From the NCBI GenBank assembly GCA_963691705.1, contig OY829538.1, positions 33,872,836 to 33,936,835 on the forward strand: DNA of 64,000 nucleotides, written 5' to 3'. This DNA comes from Viola odorata (taxonomy: Eukaryota; Streptophyta; Magnoliopsida; Malpighiales; Violaceae). This document shows positions 29,520-41,374 of the stretch, piece after piece. A model generated the notes under the pieces. It was not told the DNA's origin. It did no database searches and worked only from the letters and a program-made list of their open reading frames with translations. Numbering within the stretch: the stretch's first letter is position 1; each line of letters starts with the position of its first letter. A program made the position numbers and the translations under genes.

Positions 29520-31030
29520 GACATCCTACGCCAGATCCGCGGAATCGGAGGTGTCACGCGGAAATATCTCCCCCGCGCCATGCGCGTGAAATCCTTGATG
29601 ACACATCGGGTCACCCATTTAGCCGTCGTATAAGGTGCCATAAGGTCAGCCGACATGTGAAGCTTCCCACTGAGACTTATGACGGCACCAGAGATCCTAT
29701 TTCCCACGTCAATAAGGTGAAAGATTTTGTTCAATTTCAGACTCACAGTGATGCGGCGTTATGCCAAATATTTGTTATGACATTATCAGGAGTTGCGCGT
29801 CTCTGGTTCGAGGGCCTTCCTAGCGGATCTATTAGCAACTTCTCACAATTGGAATCTAAGTTTTGGAGCAGATTCAGTACAGCGATTCCAATCAGGAAAT
29901 CCGCCGCCGCGTTATTTGACATACGTCGAATGCCTCAAGAAACTTTGAAGGAATTTCTCAGTCGATTCGATCTGGAAATGTCACTAACACCGGGTGTTAC
30001 CATTGATTTCGCTATAGAAGTCCTGAAAAAGAACTGCCGTTATAGTAAATTGAAAGATGCACTGATGGTGGACCCTCCAGCGACTTTAGACGCGTTAAGA
30101 CTTAAAGTCCATAATTACGCAAAAATGGAAGAAGAGGAAAACAGAGATAGAGCCTATAACATGCCGCCTGAGGCCCCTCTAATTCCTAACGCTCCTACAA
30201 TTACCATTCCTGACGACCGCCTCATCGACGATTATGCTCAACGGAAAGATCATATTCCCAAAACCTCCAATAGGCGGAAAGGTAACTCTTCGAAGGGAAA
30301 GCCTGGTAATTCCCCTACTCAGCGTCAAGGAGATCCTTCTAAAGGTCGGATGTACGACCCTGATTTCCCTTCCCTTAATCTACCAAGGGCGGAGATTTTA
30401 GCGATAGTGGAGAAGCGAAACCTTCCCATCCATTACCCTGCGCCTGTGAAGCCCGGAGTGCTTCTAGGGAGAAGAGAAAACACTTATTGCAAGTTCCACA
30501 AAGCCAGGGGGCACTCCATAGAAGTATGCAGAGAATTAAAATCGGCAATTGAATGTTTGGTGGAAGAAGGTTACTTGGGAGAATTCGCCGCCAAAGTAAG
30601 AGAAGACGCCAGAAACAATCCTACGAAAAGGATGGCAGACGACCGAGAAGTACCTCCTCGCGTCCCAGAGAAGGATAATATTCTTGGAGGGAGAGGTAAA
30701 GAAGCTTTCACAGTAGACGACGAGGACTTCCCTATGGTTAACATCATAGCTGGAGGGACTCCTTATATGGATGGATCAGAGCAATTGGTGACCGCATTAG
30801 GAGATAAACGCAAACGGGATGACGTGCTAAAGAAATGTGAAGCGATAAGCATCCTAGATCGCATGATATTAGCCTTCTCAGAAGAGGACGAAAAAGGCGT
30901 TGTTTATCCGCATAATGACGCATTGGTGGTTACGCCCATCATCGCCAGTCACAGAGTCAGAAGAACTCTTGTTGATAACCGGAGTGCGGTGAACCTCTTC
31001 TCGTTAGAGGCCTACAATCTCATGAAATAA
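29520..31030 (+). pseudogene. gag: Tat-2 gag (rest) and protease
   Basis: Resumes after CRM-F in the frame interrupted at 22233. Capsid: KLPTETYDGTRDPISHVNKVK, IFVMTLSGVARLWFEGLPSG and FDLEMSLTPGVTIDFAIEVL. Zinc motif YCKFHKARGHSIEVC (Cys present, unlike Tat-1). Protease site LVDNRSAVNLFSLEAYNL, with Arg in place of the conserved Gly of DNGS. TAA at 31028-31030 follows LMK, where Tat-1 reads LMKRPDGE. Confidence 0.85.
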
Positions 31031-32251
31031 CCCGACAACGAGTTAACACCATCCAAGAAACCCATAATTAGAGTGGACGGGGTCCCGATCCCTGTCACAG
31101 GGATAACTACTTTGCTCGTGTACTTTAGAGAAGACACCTCCAAGCGATCAGAGGACCTGTTATTCCTTGTCGTGGACTTAAACTTGCCTTACAATGTCAT
31201 ACTTGGACGACCCTTCCTCAACCTCTTTAGAGCTGTGATATCTCAGAAGCATCTGAAGATGAAATACCCCTCCTGGGACGGAGTGGTATCGACAAAAGGC
31301 AACCAAAAATTGGCGGCTGAATGCTACTTGCTCATGACTCAAAAGAGTTGCGATAGATATGTATGTATAACGGTGGACCCATACGAACAGGGTGATGGGA
31401 AGCGCGCTCAGCCTCTAGACAAAATGGTGCCCATACCAGTGAACGACATAGAAGAAGCAAGCTTCCTAGTCAGCGAAAAGCTCAGTCCAGCGGAAAACCT
31501 TCAATTAGCCCGGTTATTGAACAAATGTCAAGGAGAGTTCGCGTGGAAACCCGCAGACATACCGGGTATATCACGGGAAATAGCCGAACACCGGCTCAAT
31601 GTTGACCTTGGCGCCAGGCCGGTTATGCAAAAGCGGCGCGCATTCTCTATGGAAAAAGCTTTAGATGTTGATAAAGAAGTGGCAAAGCTCCTTGACGCAG
31701 GGTTCATCCGCGAAGTTCAATACCCTACTTGGTTAGCCAAGCCGGTTCTTGTTCCTAAGCCCAATGGAGACTGGCGCATGTGTATCGACTTTACTGATTT
31801 GAACGATGCTTGCCCTAAGGATTGCTACCCGCTTCCCCGTATTGACCAATTAGTCGATCAGACTGCCGGGTACGCATATTTGAGTTCACTTGACGCTAAC
31901 TCCGGATACCACCAAATTCTCATGGCCGTTGAAGATGAAGAAAAGACTGCCTTCATCACTCCTAAGGCCACTTACTGTTATACGGCGATGCTGTTTGGGC
32001 TAAAGAACGCTGGGGCGACGTTCCAACGTATGGCAAACAAGATATTCGAAGAACAGATAGGGAGGAATGTGGAAGCATACGTTGATGATATATTGGTAAA
32101 GAGTGCGAACTTTCAGGATCACTTACAGGATCTGAAAGAAGTCTTTAACGTGATGAAAAGGCACAGCATGAAACTGAACCCCCAAAAATGCATGTTTGCG
32201 TTTCAGACGGGGAAATTCCTAGGCTACGTAGTCAGCCAGAAAGGAATCTAG
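31031..32251 (+). CDS. pol: Tat-2 reverse transcriptase
   Basis: Open from about 31073 for 392 codons. ILGRPFLNLFRAV, then DWRMCIDFTDLNDACPKDCYPLPRI, YLSSLDANSGYHQILM, TAMLFGLKNAGATFQRM (Leu for Pro in MPFGL) and AYVDDILVKS, so the YVDD catalytic motif is intact. Ends at TAG 32249-32251 (CAA in Tat-1). Confidence 0.85.
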   Translation, partial: PDNELTPSKKPIIRVDGVPIPVTGITTLLVYFREDTSKRSEDLLFLVVDLNLPYNVILGRPFLNLFRAVISQKHLKMKYPSWDGVVSTKGNQKLAAECYLLMTQKSCDRYVCITVDPYEQGDGKRAQPLDKMVPIPVNDIEEASFLVSEKLSPAENLQLARLLNKCQGEFAWKPADIPGISREIAEHRLNVDLGARPVMQKRRAFSMEKALDVDKEVAKLLDAGFIREVQYPTWLAKPVLVPKPNGDWRMCIDFTDLNDACPKDCYPLPRIDQLVDQTAGYAYLSSLDANSGYHQILMAVEDEEKTAFITPKATYCYTAMLFGLKNAGATFQRMANKIFEEQIGRNVEAYVDDILVKSANFQDHLQDLKEVFNVMKRHSMKLNPQKCMFAFQTGKFLGYVVSQKGI

Positions 32252-33721
32252 CCTAACCCATCAAAGATTAAAGCCATACAAGACATGATTTTTCCGAGAA
32301 CCGTTAAGGAGGTACAAAGGCTAACAGGGCACGTTATCGCCCTAGGGCGATTTATTTCCAAACAAGGCGAGAAATATCTCCCATTTTTCAAAATCATACG
32401 CAAGAAAGCACCGTTCGGGTGGACCCCAGAATGTGAAGAGGCATTCGTTAGCCTAAAAGATTACCTATCGTCTGACCTACTGCTGACAAGGCCGGAGCCG
32501 GGTGATACTTTATATTTATACCTCGGCGCTGCTGATGAAGTGGTTAGTGCCATCCTCGTTCACGACGATAGCCACACTCACCGCCCTGTATATTTTGTAA
32601 GTCACGTTCTGAAAGATGCGGAACTGCGATACGCCCGAATTGAGAAAATAGCGTTCGCACTAATACAAGCCACTCGAAAAATGGGCAGATACTTCCAGTC
32701 CTACCCCGTTATCGTGCTTACAGACCAACCTCTGAAGAGAATATTTTGAAAGCCTGAGTCCTCATGAAGAATGTTAATCTGGGCGCTCAAACTCGAGCAG
32801 TACGGGCTGAGGTATCAGTCCCGACCGTCCGTGAAGGCTCAAATCCTGGCAAATTTTATAGCAGAATGCACCTTTACAGAAGATCCGTTAACAGATGTAC
32901 CTGAAGAGGAGTGGGGCGACCTGGATCTCCCATTTTCGGAAACTTATACGGACCTCTGGATCATTCATGTAGATGGAGCTAAAAACCAAGAATTAGCTAG
33001 AGCCGGAATCTTCATAAATGGGCCGCACGATATGCGAATACAGTACGCCATCCGAATTCTGCAGCCGTTATCCAGCAACGTGGCAGAGTACGAGGCGTTA
33101 CTAGCCGGACTCAGGATAGGGAGAAGCCTTTCTTCCAAAGGTAGGCACGATACCGGAAGAATAGGAGACCTGCGTCTAAAAATTTGTGGTGACTCCAAAC
33201 TGGTGATTGACCAGGTCTTGGGGCACTCTCAGGCCCGGGAGCCCATCATGATCCAATACCTCGCCAAGGTGAAACGAGAGCTGTTGGAAATAAAGAAAGA
33301 AGGCATGCAAGTCAGCTTTGAGCACGTTCCCCGAGAGGATAACGCCGAAGCTGACAATCTCGCCAAGTTGCCCGCGAACTCGGAAGCGTCCATACCCAAA
33401 GGTGTGTATTACCGTGAGTTACCTGTACCTTCCTTCATGGAAGAGCAAGCATCTCTGTGTGTGGAAGAACTCGAGAATGACTGGCGGGTCCCCGTAATCA
33501 AATACTTTAAACACGAAGAACTGCCTGTGGATATCGCTGAAAAGAAAAGGGTGCTGAGACAGGCAACTCGCTGTACGTACTATGACGGGGACTTGGTTTG
33601 GAGGTGTTTTTCTCACCCAGTCGCCAAATGTATAACAGAACAAGAGGGTCTTCACACCTTGCGCGAAATTCACGAAGGGGTGTGCGGTATGCACGTGTCG
33701 GGTGGCACCCTGGCTGCATAA
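32252..33721 (+). pseudogene. pol: Tat-2 RNase H and archaeal-type RNase H (broken)
   Basis: RNase H: VIALGRFISKQGEKYLPFF, LYLYLGAADEVVSAILV and PVIVLTDQPLKRIF, with two TGA stops near 32747-32767. Second RNase H: IIHVDGAKNQELA (Asp), VAEYEALLAGLRIG (Glu), ICGDSKLVIDQVL (Asp) and DNAEADNLAKL (Asp), all four acidic residues kept. The early zinc part of integrase (HEGVCGMHVSGG) follows, up to TAA 33719-33721. Confidence 0.85.
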
Positions 33722-34716
33722 GTCTTCAGATCTGGGATTCTATTGGCCCACCATCCGGAGAGATTGCCACAACTATGTGCATACTTGCCCGAATTGTCAG
33801 GAGTTCTCTAAACTTCCTCGACGTCCCGACACCAAAATATTCGAGATTATCGTTCCTTGCCCTTTTGCTAAATGGGGGATCGATATCCTGGGCCCATTTC
33901 CAAAGGCAAGGTCCCAACTGAAATTTGTGATAGTGGCAGTGGACTACTTTACGAAGTGGGCGGAAGCTGAAGCGGTCGCCAACATCACGGCGGAAAAAAC
34001 TTAGCGTTTCTTCAAACACCAAGTTATCATGAGGTTTGGCGTACCCCGCATCCTAGTCAGCGATAACGGAACACAGTTCACCAGCCAATTCTTCAAAGAC
34101 CAGTGCTCGAAATTCGAGATTGAGCAGCGATTCTCTTCTGTGGCTCACCTACAAACCAATGGGCAAGCGGAAGTGACCAACCGGGGCATCCTCAGCGGTA
34201 TTAAGAAAAACCTGGAGGGGTCTAAAATGAAGTGGGCCGACGAGCTGTCATATGTGATATGGGCGTACCGCATGACCGTTAAAACCAGTACCAGAGAAAC
34301 ACCTTCACATTGGCCTTCAGAACCGAGGCTATTATTCCAGTAGAAATCGGTACCGTGAGCCTGCGAGTGGCTCACTTTCGGGAGGAGCTGAATGAGGAAA
34401 GGTTACAAGCTAACTTTGATGCGTTACCAGAGGTACGAGAAGAAACCCTCATGAAAACGCTACATTACAAGCGAAAGATGGCCCGTTATCACAACGGGCG
34501 CGTCAAAGAACGGTTGCTGAAGGCAGGCGACTTGGTGCTCAGAGGCAAGCGAGCGGCTGGTCAATGTGTGGGGAAGCTCAGTCCAAACTAGGATAGGCCG
34601 TATCGCGTTACCCGCGTTATCGGGAAAGGAGCCAATCATCTGGAGACACTCGATGATACTCCCTTACCTAACTCTTGGAACATCGCTCGTTTGAAATTAT
34701 ATCATCCTAGAACTTG
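33722..34716 (+). pseudogene. pol: Tat-2 integrase (broken)
   Basis: After a frameshift: FYWPTIRRDCHNYVHTCPNCQ (zinc region), WGIDILGPFPKA (first catalytic Asp present), YFTKWAEAEAVANI, then TAG for Trp near 34003. VSDNGTQFTSQFF and QTNGQAEVTNR complete the DDE core. A frameshift near 34310-34320 and a TAG near 34589 follow. The C-terminus NSWNIARLKLYHPRT ends at about 34716. Confidence 0.85.
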
Positions 34717-34826
34717 ATTTTATCTGCACCTTTGACTGATGCCAACCCTAACCTTAGCTAACGCTCAGTGAGAGAGCTTTCTTAGGTGTTTGTGGTTGCT
34801 TTTGTGCAGATAAAGAAGGGGGATCC

Positions 34827-35280
34827 TGGGAGTGAAAAGTCTTATCCTTATGACGGCCGGTCCTGATTAGACGACTCGCTAAGTGAGGGCACGACCCAGC
34901 ATGCCTTGAACTAGCGTCGGGATTGAAAGGTCCCTGACGCCCCCAGGAGTGAAAAGTCCTATCCTTGTGATGACCGATCTTGATCAGATGGCTCACTAAG
35001 TGAGGGCACTTCTCGGTATCCTTGGGAGTGAAAAGCCCTTTTCTTGTACTGACCGTTCTCATGGAGACGGCCCATCAAGACAAGGCACGCCCCAGGGAAA
35101 TAGTAACTTTATTCTAGAAATGAAAAGTCCTATCTTAGTGACCGGGCTAATATAGACGGCTCATTAAGTGAGGGCACGATTCTAGACGTGAGGACAACGC
35201 CTGAAAGTGAAAAACCCTAGCCTTGTGACGGCCTGTCCTGATCCGACGGCTCACTAAGATGAGGCACTTTCCAGGCCGAC
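34827..35280 (+). repeat. Tandem repeat block between pol and antisense cassette (Tat-2)
   Basis: About five imperfect units with GGGAGTGAAAAGTCTTATCC, GACGGCTCACTAAG and GAGGCAC boxes, starting near 34830, 34946, 35026, 35115 and 35210. The boxes match the Tat-1 block, so the repeat family predates the split of the two elements. The spacer 35281-35845 shows no gene. Confidence 0.8.
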
Positions 35281-35845
35281 CGTGGAAATATGAAAATGCG
35301 AAGAATCGCGAAATCCCAGCTAGTAACCAGATGCGTGATCCCTGGTGAAGTATAAAGCTGATAGAAAAAGCGATTCACGTGGTTTTGGTATTAACGCCCT
35401 ATGACGGCAGCAGAAAGGCTCCTACGGGTAATTACTGTCTCTTATAGCATGTTATGCTACTAATGGTTTACAATTAAGAATGTGCAGAATACTTTTCGAG
35501 CGGCAGAAAGATTGATGATCGCACAAATGGCGATATCATGAGACTCGTCCGGGAAGCTAACTCGATACCGACCTCAGCAATTTCTGTTGCCGAAATGCTA
35601 GGAGCCTACTCGAGAAAGTAAACACATAATGTTATCGGGGCGACAATGACGCTAAGGGAGTTTCAAAAAGTGAAAACTAAAGAAAGGGAAAGACAACGAT
35701 AAAGATATAAATTGTTTGAATACATGAAAAGGCCTTTGAGGGGTCACGAGTTCTAAGGCTCAAAAGAATAACGCCATGGAGGTAAAAAACAAAAAGCCTG
35801 GCAATTCCCGATAGCTACAGAAGAGGCAGCGAAGCTTTAGGGTGC

Positions 35846-38028
35846 GTCAGCCCTTGGGGTTCCTCCGTTTCCAGCCCTCTGCCTTAGCTTGGCGAAAACC
35901 CGCAACATTGAGGTCGGCAGACTTCTATTTGAAAGCCCTCGTGACCTCCTCACCTTTATACGCCTCTACCCCATGGACCTCCTCGAAGCAATCCACCAAA
36001 ATAATGGCAGTCCGCTCGACATGCCATAGACACTTATCGGCTGACTCCTCCTCTAGAGCGGCCTTCCCTTCCTCCAGGGCAACTTTCTCCCTTGCCAAAG
36101 ATGACTTCTCTTCTTCCAGGGTGACATTCTTGGCTTTTTCCGCTGTCAAGGCAGCATCAAGGGTGGATTCGTCTTGTCATCGTCAATCTTAGAGAGGAAA
36201 GCCTCCCGTTCGGCAGCGGACGATAATATCTGGGCAGCCAATAAAGCGAAAACCTCATCCGAGCCATCACCCCCGATAGCCGCCAAGCCTGTGTTGCGAA
36301 AATCATATAAGCCAACTTGATGAGTCACAGTACCGGACTCACTCACCGAACTTAGATCAGCAGCAAAATTAAAGGTGGTGGCCTCTTCGCCGGAACGTTG
36401 CGACAATGGAACGCTCGAAGGGACGAACACCAGGGAAACAGGAGGGTGAACCTGTGTAAAAGTACCCCCTTGGATGATGTAGGAACCATGGGAATGGTAG
36501 CCCGAAAAGTCCTGCAAACCCTCTTGGTAGTCCAGGTTAGGAGGATATGAGTGAACAAGCCCGCCGAAAGAATTGGGCGAAGCCCCGAAAGACTAAGTTG
36601 TACCCATGTTTACGAGAAACTCAGAGGGGTGATTCTGGGGAACAGCCGTGGAAACGAAGGTGCTGGCAGGTCTGACTTCCGTCACAGCGACAGTAGAGGA
36701 TAAGCTACCGCCCTCACCCTCCGAACGAGGTCTCTTCTTGGAACCACCCAACACATAACCCATCTCCATATCGCCTATGGGAGATGCGGAAGTAGGAGCA
36801 ACAACAGTATCCTACAAAGAACACAGTATAAAATGCAGATAAGAGAAATAGATGAAATAATGACAGACATCAATGTACAGCATATCGCGGCCAAAAAGCA
36901 CACTCACAACAGCAGTGTCAAGAGGAGGCGCCTCTGAAGAAGCTGCCGCGTCCGGAGAGGGAGTGAGAGCGGCAACGCTTCTTGTTCTCTTCTTCTTTAG
37001 GGACTTTAGAAGAAGATGACTGAGTAGGATGAGCAGCGACGGTCACGATGGGGATACCCGAAGGAATGTCGGTATTTCCCTCACCAGCCGAGGAAGAGGA
37101 TACTTGAGCGAGGCTCGCGGAAGCAGCGGTTGATACAATTGGGTTATCAGTAGCTTCCGTGGAGACAACCCTCTCATTTTCTTCTCTTTCCCGAGCCCTT
37201 TTTAGTCATCTCCTAACGCTCTCAGGCGTGTAATTGGGATCCGTCGCTTCATGATCGCAAAATAACGTTAGCGTTAGTATCAGCAGTAATAAGGAAGGAA
37301 GCAACACGACACTCACGTCTAACACAGGATTGAATGTCCGCCCCGCATGCCAGATAATGGGTGTGAACGCTGATTTCCAGTTGAAGCAATTTATCTAACC
37401 AGCCTTGTTCAAGCTGAGGAAGGCTCTCTGGCCGACCCCAGGCACTATCCTTGACGTCTTGGTTAAACCCAGATCGCCACCAGGAATCAGGAACTTCAGG
37501 AAGATCTACCACAAAGAACTCCTTTTTCCAAGCCTCGACGGAAGACTCAATGTGGAGGAGTTTCCAAGTAAAGGACTTGAGTGAGTCATCATCATAACGG
37601 GGCGATATCGTTATCACACCTCGACACTTCATCAACTTAAAAACTGACTTAAGCAACAAAAGGGTAGGGGAAGTGATCCCCTTATATTTACAAAGTTCCA
37701 GAAAGGCATAAACACAGCAATATGCATTTGGGGCTAATTGGACGGGATTCAAATCACAAGCAATAAGCAATTGTTTTATGAAAGGGTCGACGGGAAGCCC
37801 GAAACCATAACAGAACATTTGTGCGTACAGAACCCTACGTTTGCCCGTCAAAATGTTGTTCAAGCATATCGACTCAGGGGCAATGGAGGCCTTATAACCG
37901 ACAGGGATAACAGCATTATGTGCAGCTAAATGCTCATTAAGAGCGGCTTCAGAGGTGATACTGCTAATCATAATATCCATCGTTTTCTCATCGGTAGACT
38001 TCGACTCAGGGCGGCGAGTCTTAGCCAT
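35846..38028 (-). pseudogene. Tat-2 antisense gene 1: Transpos_gypsy-like domain + coiled coil, two introns
   Basis: Exon 1 (37317-38028, open, 237 codons) starts MAKTRRPESKS and holds the full domain: AQMFCYGFGLPVDPFIKQLL, CCVYAFLELCKYKGITSPTL, ISPRYDDDSLKSFTWKL, VEAWKKEFFVVDLP and WWRSGFN. Intron A (37247-37316, phase 1) has donor GTGAGT and a consensus branch site TACTAAC. Exon 2 (36908-37246) has one TGA and a one-base frameshift. Intron B (36812-36907, phase 0) runs GTGAGT to TTTGTAG. Exon 3 encodes a Ser/Pro-rich linker (SKKRPRSEGEGG), then after a TAG and a frameshift near 36150 a coiled coil (EEEKSSLAREKVALEEGKAAL). The end is uncertain (about 35846-35925). Biochemical function unknown. 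Confidence 0.72.
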
Positions 38029-38188
38029 GAAAGAAATAAGAAATTAAAGAAGAAGAAGACGATGGAAGAAAATAGGAAATACCTTTAGAGTCTTCGAGAA
38101 CCCTGAACGGAGGAGAGAAAACAAGACAGCTAGAGAGAATATGAAGAAAGTAGAATGACAAAAGTAAGAAAAAGAAATAAGTGTTGGG

Positions 38189-38198
38189 TTTTATAACC
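38189..38198 (-). promoter_or_regulatory. TATA box of Tat-2 antisense gene 1
   Basis: Minus strand GGTTATAAAACC, about 160 bp before the ATG at 38028. GGACACGTGTG (G-box, 38354-38364) lies about 155 bp further upstream. The same pair occurs in Tat-1. No gene is seen in 38365-38690. Confidence 0.65.
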
Positions 38199-38690
38199 CT
38201 AGTCGCCAAAAGAAACGATGGACGCTGTAGTCGTTGCGTGAGGAGCGTCACAAGGAACAGACTCAAGCAATGAGTACAATTCTAGAGAAGCGCGGCAACG
38301 CTTCAATTTTACTAAAATTCTAGAGCACGCTAGCCCTCGGTGCCCTAAAGAACGGACACGTGTGTCTGTGCCATCACGACTTTTCTCTCGCATTAATGAG
38401 AGGATCATGAGCATTAAATGCTCTGAAAAGCAGAAATGATTTATGGAATAAGACAAGAGCGATATTGCAATAATGGAGATAACGCAGGATGGCGTTAGCC
38501 AAGCCGGCAGCTTTCGAGATAACGCGGGAAAGCAAAACAAAGATCAGTTATTATCTAAGAATGAAGTACAGATATTGTTGCGCGATAAGGCGTTATTACA
38601 AAACAAAGGAAGCAAATAAAGAGGAAAATCCTCCAAAGGGTCAACCTTGACTAATCATGGTCCAGCACGGATATCGCAGCTGCCATTCCC

Positions 38691-40903
38691 CTACTCCTCC
38701 CCGAAAGAAAGAAAATCTCCCTCGCTTTGGCCTAAATCCTTTATTTTCTTGGAGGCGTAATCAGCCAACTTAGATGAATCAACAGTCCCTTGGCGATAGA
38801 GATCTGTAAATCCGGCGATACAGACCTCCATGGTCTTGTTTTTCCACCAAGCTATCTTCGAAGGTACTTTGGCCAGATCCGCGTCGTGGGACGATATCTC
38901 TTCATGAAGGAGAGAGTTTCTTTTATCGGCCGTCACCAATTCCGCCTCCAGCAGCTCTACCTTAGCCTTCCCCTTTGATTTTTCTCGCGCAAGCTCGGCG
39001 CGACAGTCGTTCAACTCTGCCTGGGTTCGACCTTGAAGTTCGACAGCTCTGTTACCTCCACCAAAGCGGCGTCTAGTTGTTCCTTTGAACCGGGAGAATG
39101 CCGAACCTTATCGCTCTGATCCTCGAGAAAATAATGTAGCTCGCGGAAGCTGGCCAGCATGTCGTTCAGAAGGAGTGTATGCTGAATTTCAGGGGGATGC
39201 CGCAGGAACTCTTCCTTGTCCTTCGAAGAACTGAACATTTGGCCCACTATAGAGCCTACCGGCTCATCTCACAATAACAGATCCGATATCCCTAAAGCGC
39301 GAAGCCCGTTAGTACCAAAAGATGACAGATCCAGCTGGTATGCGACATTTCCTTAAGGACTTTGAGGGGAAAGATTGGCGACATAGGGAGGAGAGCAACT
39401 TTTTGCGGAACTACCAATGCCCGAGATCGAAGAAAGGAATAAGGGTTGAGGCTTCCTCGGGAGAGGATTAAGAGGAACAGTTGGGTTCGAAACCGGCATG
39501 GTCACATCCGGAATACAGGAAGAGATCGGAGAATCAGGGCCACCAGACGGCAAGGGTGAGTCCACCACCGCCGAAACCTCATTAGCTTTGGAAGGAACGG
39601 AAGAAGGCACCTTGAAAACCTCCGCCACCTACGAGGTACTCGCGACATGAGAAGTGTCAACCCCCGCGGTAGGAACTGCGTTAACTTCCCTCAAGGGAGG
39701 AACCGGTGGGCTAGTTTTCTCTTTTCGGGTTTTCTTTCGGAGACGCTCTATCTCGGCAGCCATCTCTTCGCTATCGTCCTCGGTTGACTCCGCCGCGGGA
39801 TCATTTTTTCTCGCCCTAAGCTTTATTCATTGGGCAAGGGTGGCGTGACATAGCTCAGAACCGACATCCATGCTCTCGCTATCGCTGTCAACTATTCCAG
39901 TCGCAGGACCACTCGGAGTCACTCCCCTGCCCCGAGGCGGCAACCAATTCTCAAGAAAATAAGAAGGTTGAGCGGAAGCACTGCGTGTTGCGACGGTCTT
40001 AATTCTCCTTCTCCTCGGCGGGATAGTCGGATGGTTGGAGTTTTCAGGTGGTGGAGAAGGGGGTAATGTCTAAAGCGGCACCACGTTCAGAGGAGTGTTA
40101 TTTCCCCCGAAGGAATGACCCTCAGCGCTACCTGCCAGCAAAACATATTAACATAGCAAGTAAATCGAAGCGATAATGTGGCAAAAGAAAAACTCACCAA
40201 CGACACACTCTTTCAAGGGTCTGAAATGAGCAAATTCCAGAATGCGGAAAGGCCCTTCTATTTCTAACAGGGCGGTAACATGGGACACATCAGTACCAGA
40301 CAGCACTTCTGGTTTTCTTCAAGCGGCGCTGGTAATCTCTCGGTTAAAACCCCCGCGCCACAAGTGGGACGGCAGGCGAAGGGTGAAGAAGCCATTTTTC
40401 CAGTTGTCCACGCTCTCCTCAAAACCTTGAAAGTTCTGCCAGAAAAATTGCACGATGGCGTCATTCCATCTTGGGGTGATATCCACCAAGCAGTCGTGAC
40501 AGCTCAAGTTGAAAAATGTGCGGAATAGATCGAGGGATGGAGTGAAAATACGTTTCATCTCGCATGCCCGAAGGAAGGCATAAATCCCACACCAGGAAGG
40601 CGGAGTTATTTGAACGGGATTAAGATCATAATGATTTAGCAGCTTCATCAGAGAAGTATGGATCGGGAGATGAAACCTGTAGAGGAACATCTTGAAATAA
40701 ACCAACCGGAACGTTCCCCACATGGCATCATGAAGCCAAATATCCATCGTAGGGATATAAGGGCGGCAACCCAAGGGGAAGGTGATACCGTTCTCCTCTA
40801 ACTCTGCCCTCAAAACTTCATTACAATAAAAAATACTACGAGCTCTCCTAGCCTCGAGATCTATGGGATTTTCGACACCGGCAATGGCTCTAGCACGAGA
40901 CAT
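38691..40903 (-). pseudogene. Tat-2 antisense gene 2: Transpos_gypsy-like domain + coiled coil, intron-bearing
   Basis: Exon 1 (40198-40903) starts MSRARAIAGVENP and contains EVLRAELEENGITFPLG, WGTFRLVYFKMFLYRFHLPIH, PPSWCGIYAFLRACEMKRI, ITPRWNDAIVQFFWQNF and LPSHLWRGGFN. TGA at 40319-40321 is its only stop. It ends FRPLKECVVG at a phase-1 intron (40132-40197, GTGAGT to TGGCAG), the same place as in Tat-1. Exon 2 begins with PLNVVPL, then a TAG where Tat-1 has CAG. A Pro-rich linker, IERLRKKTRKEK, DSPISSCIPDVT, FRELHYFLEDQ and a coiled coil (KVELLEAELVTADKRN) follow, with several further stops and a frameshift near 39011. Confidence 0.7.
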
Positions 40904-41090
40904 AGGGGACTGGAAAAATAAAGCTACGACGAGGGAGGAACAAAATACCTGGAGCAAGAAGCCAGTAAACTGGCCATCGGCGCGGGCGAGCAGTTGTAGA
41001 AACTCCTCTTGAGCAGGAAGAAGCACAGGAGAAAGAGAAAGTGTGAAAATTTCAAAGTATTGGCAAAAGTAATGAAAGAGAATAGCGGTT

Positions 41091-41166
41091 CCCTTATAAA
41101 GGTCGAACTTGAAGAAGAGACAGCCTGTAAAAGTGAGACACGTGCGGAATAGAAAGCGACGCGTGG
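41091..41166 (-). promoter_or_regulatory. Promoter of Tat-2 antisense gene 2
   Basis: TATA box (minus strand CCTTTATAAGGG, 41091-41102), about 190 bp before the ATG at 40903, with GACACGTGCGG (41137-41147) and GACGCGTGG (41156-41166) upstream. Tat-1 has the same motif set. The rest of 40904-41374 shows no gene. Confidence 0.6.
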
Positions 41167-41374
41167 ACAGACATTTATGTCTTTGGGAGAAGACAGTTAC
41201 CGACTAAAAACCGAAAGACGGTTGCACCCAGCAACAGGTATCCCTCCGCGACAACCCTTGACGCTTGAAAAAATGGCGCGAGAAGGCGATAGGAGAACAA
41301 AGGGAAAATGAAGTGTTATCTTATTCATTTTTAAAAAGCCATACGGCATCTACAAAGAGGCAAGACACGCTAAA

